Of a stretch of DNA of 9,410 bases, positions 1 through 6,083 are shown in pieces; the first letter of the stretch is position 1; each line of letters begins with the position of its first letter. Position numbers and translations under genes: made by a program. Source of the DNA: an uncultured Lachnospiraceae bacterium (GTDB lineage: Bacteria > Bacillota > Clostridia > Lachnospirales > Lachnospiraceae); contig UQVK01000123.1 of assembly GCA_900544445.1 (NCBI GenBank), positions 1 to 9,410 on the forward strand, in the 5' to 3' direction. The notes below the pieces were generated by a model. That model had not been told where the DNA came from. It did no database searches and saw only the letters and a list, made by a program, of their open reading frames with translations.

Positions 1-1
1 T

Positions 2-97
2 AACTGCTATTGTACCATCTGCGGAGAGAAAATTTATATAGAAGATGTAAGAAAATCCAGTAAAATCGATGGGTTTGGCGATTTAACAATCGCCTAA
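2..97 (+). CDS. C-terminal tail of an unidentified protein with a Cys cluster (5' end outside window)
   Basis: The frame is open from the left edge to a TAA at 95-97, giving 31 visible residues. They begin with Cys-Tyr-Cys-Thr-Ile-Cys-Gly-Glu-Lys and end in Thr-Ile-Ala. A Cys-x-x-Cys-Gly turn is typical of half a zinc ribbon or rubredoxin-like knuckle, but the partner cysteines would lie outside the window and the tail after it has no second pair. I do not recognise the family. A small perfect inverted repeat overlaps the last six codons. The KilA-N remnant starts three bases after the stop. The frame could also be debris or chance, since only 96 bases are visible. Confidence 0.3.
   Translation, partial: NCYCTICGEKIYIEDVRKSSKIDGFGDLTIA
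77..94 (+). repeat. Perfect 7-bp inverted repeat at the gene/remnant junction
   Basis: GGCGATT (77-83) and AATCGCC (88-94) are exact reverse complements separated by the 4-base loop TAAC. The repeat ends one base before the upstream stop codon and six bases before the point where KilA-N similarity begins. The bases after it (TAATTAT) are AT-rich but not a clean U-tract, so it would be only a weak terminator. It may instead mark a recombination point. The structure is certain; its role is a guess. Confidence 0.4.
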
Positions 98-99
98 TT

Positions 100-549
100 A
101 TGAAAGATTATAGGAGATTAAAGACAGATGAGAATAGTCGGCTATCTTTGAACTGGAATTTGAATAGAGAAATTTCCAAGCTGAATTACAGGATACATAC
201 AGATGCAATTAAAGAAAATCTGATTCCCCCAGAATTAACGCCCGCACAAGTGGCGTATACCTATGCTAATGAAGCAGATATGTTGAATGTCGTTTTGTTT
301 GGAAAGACAGCAAAGCAATGGAAAGATGAAAATCCAACGGTAAAAGGAAATATGCGGGATGTAGCAACATTGAATCAATTACTGGTACTTGCAAATTTAG
401 AAAGCTATAATGCCGTTTTAATAAATCAGGGTAAGAATCAGAAAGAGCGGATGGAATTGCTTCGACAGTTGGCGGTACAGCAGTTACAGACGTTGGAGAA
501 GGTGAGTTTAAATAATTTGCCAAAATTGGAAAATGAAATAATAGACTAA
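100..549 (+). pseudogene. KilA-N domain protein, 5'-truncated remnant (C-terminal region only)
   Basis: The 149-residue frame resembles the region after the DNA-binding domain in KilA-N proteins of Firmicutes and Bacteroidetes. The recognisable blocks are RRLKTDENSRLSLNWNLNRE (residues ~5-24), SKLNYRIHTDAIKENLIPPE (~26-45), an ANEADMLNVVLFGKTAKQW stretch (~56-74) and LNQLLVLANLESYNAVLI (~91-108). These proteins occur in phages and accessory genes. Full-length members are roughly 250-280 residues and begin with the KilA-N domain, which is absent here. The ATG at 100 aligns with an internal methionine just before the 'KDYRRLK' segment, and the in-frame codons upstream (64-99) do not resemble the family. 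No Shine-Dalgarno sequence precedes it. The rest has no frameshift, so the truncation may be recent. The family call is from memory of related sequences; that it is untranslated is inference. Confidence 0.65.
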
Positions 550-616
550 TAATACAAGCAGGAAAATATGGTTCTATTGATTCTGAGGGAAATAATCTCT
601 TTCGAGAAAAAAGAAA

Positions 617-645
617 TTGCCCTCCATCCCCTTTTGTGATACAAT
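617..645 (+). promoter_or_regulatory. Sigma-70-type promoter for the carAB operon
   Basis: TTGCCC (617-622) and TACAAT (640-645) are separated by exactly 17 bases, close to the TTGACA/TATAAT consensus. Transcription would start near 651-653, leaving a leader of about 175 bases before carA. The 8-base palindrome AATCGATT (647-654) sits at the predicted start site and could be an operator, though it could also be chance. No other good promoter is visible between the KilA-N remnant and carA. Confidence 0.65.
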
Positions 646-651
646 AAATCG

Positions 652-826
652 ATTATGGAATGTGCAAATTGTACGGGAATCAATTCCGGACCGGCGAAGA
701 TGCCGGCTGAGAACTGCCCTGACGGGAAGGCTCCGTCAGGGAACTCGTACCGGAGAATGGCCCACGGGGCCATTCTTCATGTGGATTCCTTAAAGTAAAG
801 GCCGCTTCGAATCTGGAGGTTAATAC
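652..826 (+). promoter_or_regulatory. Structured 5' leader of carAB, candidate cis-regulatory RNA
   Basis: A possible closing stem pairs 671-677 with 744-750 (7 bp, one G-U). It encloses hairpin 1, CCGGC 691-695 with GCCGG 702-706 and a 6-base loop, and hairpin 2, CCCTGACGG 717-725 with CCGTCAGGG 733-741 and a 7-base loop. Both loops start with GAAG. A 12-bp hairpin follows at 752-778, then the ribosome binding site GGAGG (815-819), 7 bases before the carA ATG. GATTC at 784-788 can pair with GAATC at 809-813, right beside the ribosome binding site. GATTCC at 784-789 can instead pair with GGAATC at 676-681, which would open the closing stem. I do not find the PyrR-binding loop, the T-box AGGGTGG motif or a ykkC-type motif. 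Stems are read directly from the sequence; riboswitch or attenuator function is inference. Confidence 0.45.
752..778 (+). terminator. Strong hairpin in the carA leader, possible attenuator
   Basis: Positions 752-763 pair with 767-778 in a 12-bp stem (one G-U) with the triloop ACG. The core is GAATGGCCC/GGGCCATTC. It has the strength of an intrinsic terminator stem, but the following bases (ATGTGG) are not a U-tract, so termination would need another factor or be inefficient. It lies 36 bases upstream of the carA ribosome binding site. It may instead be part of a folded sensor or a stability element. Confidence 0.3.
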
Positions 827-2023
827 ATGAAGGCATATTTGATACTGGAAGACGGCACCGTATTTGAAGGGACTTCGATCGGGGCTGACAAAGAGGTAAT
901 CAGTGAAATCGTATTCAACACGTCCATGGCCGGTTATCTGGAGGTGCTGACGGATCCTTCCTATGCGGGACAGGCAGTCTGCATGACCTATCCGCTGATC
1001 GGAAACTATGGCGTGTGCAGGCAGGACTGTGAATCCCGAAGACCCTGGCCGGACGGTTTTATCGTGAGAGAGCTGTCCAGAATGCCCAGCAACTTCCGTT
1101 CCGACTGCAGCATTCAGGAATATCTGAAGGAATATGACGTTCCCGGAATCGCGGGAATCGATACCAGGGCGCTGACGAAGATCCTGAGAGAAAAGGGAAC
1201 CATGAACGGCATGATCACCACCAATGAGAATTATGATCTGGAAGAGATCCTGCCGAAGCTTTCCGCCTACACCACGGGCAAGGTGGTGGAGAAGGTTACC
1301 TGCGCGGAGAAATATGAGGTGAAGGGTTCAAAGGATCTTTCTGAGAACGGACCCGTTTCCGGAAGCGCTGTTTTTAATAAGGAAGCGTTTGCGGCAGGCG
1401 AGAAGGAAAAGCGTCCGTCCATGGTCAGGGCGCTGAACGGCGCGGGCAAGAGAGTGGCGCTTCTGGACCTTGGCGCGAAGGAAAACATCGCCCGTTCCCT
1501 TGCCATGAGAGGCTGTGATGTGACGGTTTATCCGGCGGGAACGAAGGCGGAGGAGATCATCGCGGACGCGCCGGACGGCATCATGCTTTCCAACGGCCCC
1601 GGAGATCCGAAGGAGTGCACGGACATCATTCAGGAGATCCGTAAGCTCTATGAGACGGACATCCCGATTTTTGCCATCTGTCTGGGCCATCAGCTCATGG
1701 CGCTGGCCACGGGAGCGGATACCCACAAAATGAAATACGGCCACAGGGGCGGAAACCACCCGGTGAAGGATTTATCCACGGGAAGGGTGTATATTTCTTC
1801 CCAGAACCACGGCTATGTGGTGGATACCGACCGGCTGGATCCGCAGGTTGCGGTGCCTGCCTTTGTGAACGTGAACGACGGAACCAACGAAGGCCTGCGC
1901 TATACGGGAAAAAATATTTTCACCGTACAGTTCCATCCCGAGGCCTGCCCGGGACCGCAGGATTCCGGATACCTTTTCGACCGGTTTATTACGATGATGA
2001 ATGGAGGAATGCAGGATGCCTAA
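827..2023 (+). CDS. carA: Carbamoyl-phosphate synthetase small (glutaminase) subunit
   Basis: Cytoplasmic subunit that hydrolyses glutamine and passes ammonia through a tunnel to CarB for carbamoyl phosphate, the precursor of pyrimidines and arginine. The N-terminal CPSase small domain (~1-150) shows the typical 'EIVFNTSMAGY' and 'MTYPLIGNYG' blocks. The class I amidotransferase domain (~208-390) has the nucleophile in ICLGHQ (Cys285), the 'SSQNHG' strand, and the rest of the triad in FHPEA (His370, Glu372). The start has GGAGG 7 bases upstream. At 398 residues it is longer than the usual 350-380. The excess is a charged linker at residues ~166-206 between the two domains, a region that is very short in relatives I recall. 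The catalytic residues are intact, so it should be active. It overlaps carB by 8 bases, which suggests translational coupling. Confidence 0.97.
   Translation: MKAYLILEDGTVFEGTSIGADKEVISEIVFNTSMAGYLEVLTDPSYAGQAVCMTYPLIGNYGVCRQDCESRRPWPDGFIVRELSRMPSNFRSDCSIQEYLKEYDVPGIAGIDTRALTKILREKGTMNGMITTNENYDLEEILPKLSAYTTGKVVEKVTCAEKYEVKGSKDLSENGPVSGSAVFNKEAFAAGEKEKRPSMVRALNGAGKRVALLDLGAKENIARSLAMRGCDVTVYPAGTKAEEIIADAPDGIMLSNGPGDPKECTDIIQEIRKLYETDIPIFAICLGHQLMALATGADTHKMKYGHRGGNHPVKDLSTGRVYISSQNHGYVVDTDRLDPQVAVPAFVNVNDGTNEGLRYTGKNIFTVQFHPEACPGPQDSGYLFDRFITMMNGGMQDA
2003..2007 (+). promoter_or_regulatory. carB ribosome binding site inside the end of carA
   Basis: GGAGG at 2003-2007 lies 8 bases before the ATG at 2016. 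It decides the carB start. An in-frame ATG at 2001 would add five residues, but it sits on top of this site and has no ribosome binding site of its own at proper distance. The protein from 2016 begins Met-Pro-Lys-Asn, as CarB proteins often do. Confidence 0.75.
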
Positions 2024-5000
2024 GAACCCGAATGTAAAAAAAGTAATGGTCATCGGCTCAGGCCCGATCGTGATCGGCCAGGCGGCGGAGTTCGACTACG
2101 CGGGAACACAGGCCTGCCGTTCCCTCAAGGAAGAAGGCGTGGAGGTGGTTCTGGTCAACTCCAACCCGGCCACCATCATGACGGATAAGGATATTGCGGA
2201 TAAGGTATATATCGAGCCGCTGACCGTGAAGGTACTGGAGCAGATCATTGAAAAGGAAAAGCCGGACAGCATCCTGCCCACACTGGGCGGACAGGCCGGA
2301 CTGAACCTGGGAATGGAGCTGGATGAATCCGGATTCCTTGCATCACATAACGTAAAGCTTCTTGGAACCACCTCGAAGACCATCCGCAAGGCGGAGGACA
2401 GACAGGAATTCAAGGACACCATGGAAAAGATCGGAGAGCCCTGCGCGCCCTCCCTGGTGGTGACGAACATCGAGGACGGCGTTGCCTTCGCTTCCAAAAT
2501 CGGCTATCCGGTGGTGCTGCGTCCCGCCTATACGCTGGGCGGAAGCGGCGGCGGTATCGCCCATAACCAGGTGGAGCTGGAGGAGATTCTGGCAAACGGC
2601 CTGCGTCTCTCCCGCGTGGGCGAGGTTCTGGTGGAGCGCTGCATCTCCGGCTGGAAGGAAATCGAGTACGAGGTGATGCGCGACAGCGCCGGAAACCGCA
2701 TCACGGTCTGCAACATGGAAAACATCGATCCGGTCGGCGTGCACACCGGAGACAGCATCGTGGTGGCGCCTTCCCAGACCCTGAGCGACAAGGAATATCA
2801 GATGCTCAGAAGCGCCGCCTTAAACATCATCGACGAGCTGGAGATCACGGGAGGCTGCAACGTGCAGTTCGCTCTGCATCCCACCAGCTTTGAATACTGC
2901 GTCATCGAGGTGAATCCCCGTGTGAGCCGTTCTTCCGCACTGGCGAGTAAGGCCACCGGCTATCCCATCGCCAAGGTGGCGGCAAAGATCGCCCTGGGCT
3001 ATACCCTGGACGAGATCAAAAACGCGATTACGGGCAAGACCTACGCAAGCTTTGAACCCACGCTGGACTACTGCGTGGTGAAAATGCCCCGTCTGCCCTT
3101 CGATAAATTCATCACCGCAAAGAGAACCCTCACCACCCAGATGAAGGCCACCGGAGAGGTGATGAGCATCTGCACCAATTTTGAAGGGGCGCTGATGAAG
3201 GCCATCCGCTCCCTGGAGCAGCATGTGGACTGCCTGAGAAGCTATGATTTCTCCGCCCTTTCCGCGGAGGATCTGAAGGAACGCCTGAAAAAAGTGGACG
3301 ACCAGAGGATCTGGGTCATTGCGGAAGCCCTGCGCAAGGGACTGGATTATGAGACGATCTATGAAATCACGATGGTGGACGAGTGGTTCATCGATAAAAT
3401 CGCCGTTCTGGTGGAGATGGAAGAGAAGCTGGAGAAGGGCCCGCTCACGCCGGAGCTTCTGCGCGAGGCGAAGCGTCTGGAGTTCCCGGACAACGTGATC
3501 AGCCGCCTGTCCGGAATGCCGGAGGGGCAGATCAAAAATCTGCGCCTGGAAAACGGCATCACAGCCGCTTATAAGATGGTGGATACCTGCGCCGCGGAGT
3601 TCGAGGCGAGCACGCCGTATTATTACTCCGTATACGGCGGAGAAAACGAGGCGGAGGAATCCAGAAGCGGCCAGCTCCGTTCCGACGGAACCGTCTGCCC
3701 GAAGAAGGTGCTGGTGCTGGGAAGCGGCCCCATCCGTATCGGACAGGGAATCGAATTCGACTACTGCTCCGTCCATGCCACCTGGGCCTTTTCCAAAGCG
3801 GGCTATGAGACGGTCATCATCAACAACAATCCGGAGACCGTGAGCACGGACTTCGATATCGCGGATAAGCTGTATTTTGAGCCGCTGACGCCGGAGGATG
3901 TGGAGAACGTGGTGAACATCGAGCATCCTGACGGAGCGGTGGTGCAGTTCGGCGGTCAGACCGCCATCAAGCTGACCGAAAGCCTGATGAAAATGGGCGT
4001 TCCGATTCTGGGAACCAGCGCGGAAAACGTGGACGCGGCGGAGGACAGGGAGCTGTTCGACAAGATTCTGGAAGAATGTGAAATCCCCAGACCCAGCGGC
4101 GGCACCGTTTATACGGCGGAAGAAGCCAAGGCTGTGGCAAACCGTCTGGGGTATCCCGTGCTGGTGCGTCCCTCCTACGTACTGGGCGGCCAGGGCATGC
4201 AGATCGCCATCTCCGATGCAGAGATCGAGGAATTCATGGCCATCATCAACCGTATTGCACAGGACCATCCCATTCTGGTGGATAAGTACCTGCAGGGCAA
4301 GGAGATGGAGGTGGATGCGGTCTGCGACGGCACCGATATCCTGATCCCCGGCCTGATGGAGCATGTGGAGCGCGCGGGCGTGCATTCCGGAGACAGTATC
4401 TCCGTTTACCCCGCTCAGACCGTCAGCGAGAGCGTGAAGAAAACCATTGCGGAGTATACCAGACGGCTGGCAAAATCCCTGCACGTTATCGGTCTGATCA
4501 ACATCCAGTTCATCGTGGTGGGCGAGGAGGTTTACGTGATCGAGGTCAATCCCCGTTCCTCCAGAACGGTGCCCTATATCAGCAAGGTGACGGGCATCCC
4601 GATCGTGGATCTTGCCGCTGCTGTGATCACCGGAAAGAAGATCAGGGATCTAGGCTATGAGCCCGGCCTGCAGCCGGAATCCGAATACGTGGCGGTGAAG
4701 ATGCCCGTGTTCTCCTTTGAGAAGATCCGCGGCGCTGAGATCAGCCTGGGGCCGGAAATGAAGTCCACCGGCGAGTGCCTCGGCGTGGCGAAAACCTTCA
4801 ACGAGGCGCTTTACAAGGCCTTCCTCGGCGCAGGCATCGATCTGCCGAAGCATAAGCAGATGATCATCACCGTGAAGGATGCGGATAAGGGAGAGGCCAT
4901 TGAAATTGCCCGCCGCTTTGAGAAGCTGGGCTACATCATCTACGCCACCAGAAGCACGGCGGCCGCGCTGAACGAGGCTGGGGTGAAGGCGAGAAAGGTC

Positions 5001-5276
5001 AACAAGATCAACCAGGAATCTCCCACGGTTATGGACCTGATTCTGGGCCACAGGATTGACCTGGTCATCGACACCCCCACCCAGGGACGCGACAAATCCA
5101 GAGATGGCTTCCTGATCCGCCGTACCGCCATTGAAACCGGCGTGAACTGTCTGACCAGCCTGGATACGGCAAGAGCCCTTGTGGGAAGCCTGGAGACGAA
5201 GATGAGAAGCGGGCAGATGACCCTGGTGGACATCGCTCAGCTCGACCGCGAGAAGGCGCAGGAACATGCAGAATAA
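2016..5276 (+). CDS. carB: Carbamoyl-phosphate synthetase large subunit
   Basis: Synthetase subunit: uses two ATP, bicarbonate and ammonia from CarA to make carbamoyl phosphate. At 1086 residues it is full length (E. coli CarB is 1073). The two homologous ATP-grasp halves are clear. The carboxyphosphate half (~1-400) has VIGSGPIVIGQAAEFDYAG, Arg169 in VVLRPAYTLGGSGGG, and Glu298/Asn300 in EVNPRVSRSSALASKATG. An oligomerisation region follows (~400-550). The carbamoyl-phosphate half (~563-940) has VLGSGPIRIGQGIEFDYCS, Arg718 in VRPSYVLGGQG, and Glu843/Asn845 in EVNPRSSRTVPYISKVTG. The C-terminal methylglyoxal-synthase-like domain (~945-1070) binds allosteric effectors in the family (UMP, and ornithine in enterics). 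It contains the 'VNKI' and 'TPTQGRD' segments. The start at 2016 overlaps the carA stop. The long reverse-strand open frames across it are codon-usage shadows. Confidence 0.98.
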   Translation: MPKNPNVKKVMVIGSGPIVIGQAAEFDYAGTQACRSLKEEGVEVVLVNSNPATIMTDKDIADKVYIEPLTVKVLEQIIEKEKPDSILPTLGGQAGLNLGMELDESGFLASHNVKLLGTTSKTIRKAEDRQEFKDTMEKIGEPCAPSLVVTNIEDGVAFASKIGYPVVLRPAYTLGGSGGGIAHNQVELEEILANGLRLSRVGEVLVERCISGWKEIEYEVMRDSAGNRITVCNMENIDPVGVHTGDSIVVAPSQTLSDKEYQMLRSAALNIIDELEITGGCNVQFALHPTSFEYCVIEVNPRVSRSSALASKATGYPIAKVAAKIALGYTLDEIKNAITGKTYASFEPTLDYCVVKMPRLPFDKFITAKRTLTTQMKATGEVMSICTNFEGALMKAIRSLEQHVDCLRSYDFSALSAEDLKERLKKVDDQRIWVIAEALRKGLDYETIYEITMVDEWFIDKIAVLVEMEEKLEKGPLTPELLREAKRLEFPDNVISRLSGMPEGQIKNLRLENGITAAYKMVDTCAAEFEASTPYYYSVYGGENEAEESRSGQLRSDGTVCPKKVLVLGSGPIRIGQGIEFDYCSVHATWAFSKAGYETVIINNNPETVSTDFDIADKLYFEPLTPEDVENVVNIEHPDGAVVQFGGQTAIKLTESLMKMGVPILGTSAENVDAAEDRELFDKILEECEIPRPSGGTVYTAEEAKAVANRLGYPVLVRPSYVLGGQGMQIAISDAEIEEFMAIINRIAQDHPILVDKYLQGKEMEVDAVCDGTDILIPGLMEHVERAGVHSGDSISVYPAQTVSESVKKTIAEYTRRLAKSLHVIGLINIQFIVVGEEVYVIEVNPRSSRTVPYISKVTGIPIVDLAAAVITGKKIRDLGYEPGLQPESEYVAVKMPVFSFEKIRGAEISLGPEMKSTGECLGVAKTFNEALYKAFLGAGIDLPKHKQMIITVKDADKGEAIEIARRFEKLGYIIYATRSTAAALNEAGVKARKVNKINQESPTVMDLILGHRIDLVIDTPTQGRDKSRDGFLIRRTAIETGVNCLTSLDTARALVGSLETKMRSGQMTLVDIAQLDREKAQEHAE

Positions 5277-6051
5277 GGAATGCTGCACGCCGCAGAAAAA
5301 CCGGATCAACTATCAGAAGGAGCTGGAAAAGCTTCTGGCTTCCCTGGAAGCGGAAAGAATTTCCGGAAACGGAAAAAAGAAGCGGCTCCTTCTGCACGCC
5401 TGCTGCGCCCCCTGCAGCAGCTATGTGCTGGAATATCTGAGAGAAAAATTTGAAATCACCGTGCTGTATTACAATCCCAACATCACGGAACGGGAAGAGT
5501 ATGAAAAACGCAGTGCGGAACTGAAACGGCTGGCGCGGCAGATGAACCAAGAATCGGCAGGCGCCGGTTGGCCGGAGAAAGGAAGCGTTCCGACGGAACC
5601 GGCGGTCCTTCCTTCCGGCTTCATTCTTGTGGAGGAAGGCGAATGGGAGCCTCAGCGTTTCTTCGAGGTCTCGAAGGGGCTGGAGAGCCTGCCCGAGGGC
5701 GGAGAGCGGTGCTTCCGCTGTTATGAGCTCCGCCTGCGTGAAACCGCGAGGATTGCGGCGGAGAGAGGCTTTGACTATTTCACCACAACCCTCACCATCA
5801 GCCCTCTGAAGAACGCGGAGAAGCTGAACGAAATCGGGGCCCTAATGGCAGAGGAATACGGTGTGGCGTTTCTGCCCTCCGACTTTAAGAAAAAGAACGG
5901 ATACAAGCGTTCCGTGGAACTGTCGGAAAAATACGGACTTTACCGCCAGGACTACTGCGGCTGTATTTTTTCCCGTGCCGAAAGGGACAGGCGGAAGGCT
6001 GACGGGCAGCCGACGGATGCGGTTACAGTTCTGTGGAAGGCTGAACTGTAA
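5266..6051 (+). CDS. queH: Epoxyqueuosine reductase QueH (DUF208 family)
   Basis: Non-orthologous replacement of the cobalamin-dependent QueG. It reduces epoxyqueuosine to queuosine at the wobble base of tRNAs with GUN anticodons, using an iron-sulfur cluster. Family hallmarks are in order: LLLHACCAPCSSYVLEYL with Cys46, Cys47 and Cys50; GGERCFRCYELRL with Cys149 and Cys152; FDYFTTTLTISPLKNA; SDFKKKNGYKRSVELS; and the YCGC motif with Cys231 and Cys233. All expected cysteines are present. At 261 residues it is somewhat longer than the commonest forms. The excess is a polar insertion at ~91-118 and a short N-terminal extension with its own Cys-Cys pair (residues 6-7). The ATG overlaps the carB end by 11 bases with only a weak AGGA 3-6 bases upstream, so translation is probably coupled to carB. 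No internal methionine offers a better start before the conserved region. Confidence 0.93.
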   Translation: MQNKECCTPQKNRINYQKELEKLLASLEAERISGNGKKKRLLLHACCAPCSSYVLEYLREKFEITVLYYNPNITEREEYEKRSAELKRLARQMNQESAGAGWPEKGSVPTEPAVLPSGFILVEEGEWEPQRFFEVSKGLESLPEGGERCFRCYELRLRETARIAAERGFDYFTTTLTISPLKNAEKLNEIGALMAEEYGVAFLPSDFKKKNGYKRSVELSEKYGLYRQDYCGCIFSRAERDRRKADGQPTDAVTVLWKAEL

Positions 6052-6083
6052 CATGACAGGAAAACAGAAAGGATCAAATCGTT

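Noticed and set aside
546..773. 75-codon open frame on the - strand through the carA leader
   Set aside because: No ribosome binding site or family resemblance seen; it mirrors the inverted repeats of the leader and runs against the carA promoter.
652..826. PyrR attenuator, T-box or ykkC-type riboswitch in the carA leader
   Set aside because: I looked for the PyrR-binding loop (CC-GAGAGG type), the T-box AGGGTGG motif and ykkC-type blocks by eye and found none; a covariance search is needed to be sure.
2001..2018. carB start at the ATG at 2001
   Set aside because: That ATG overlaps the GGAGG serving the ATG at 2016; the later start fits CarB N-termini and spacing.
2820..4484. 554-codon open frame on the - strand across carB
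   Set aside because: It lies opposite a textbook carB, its translation is His/Gln/Leu-rich low-complexity shadow sequence with no recognisable domain, and GC-rich third positions explain the missing stops.
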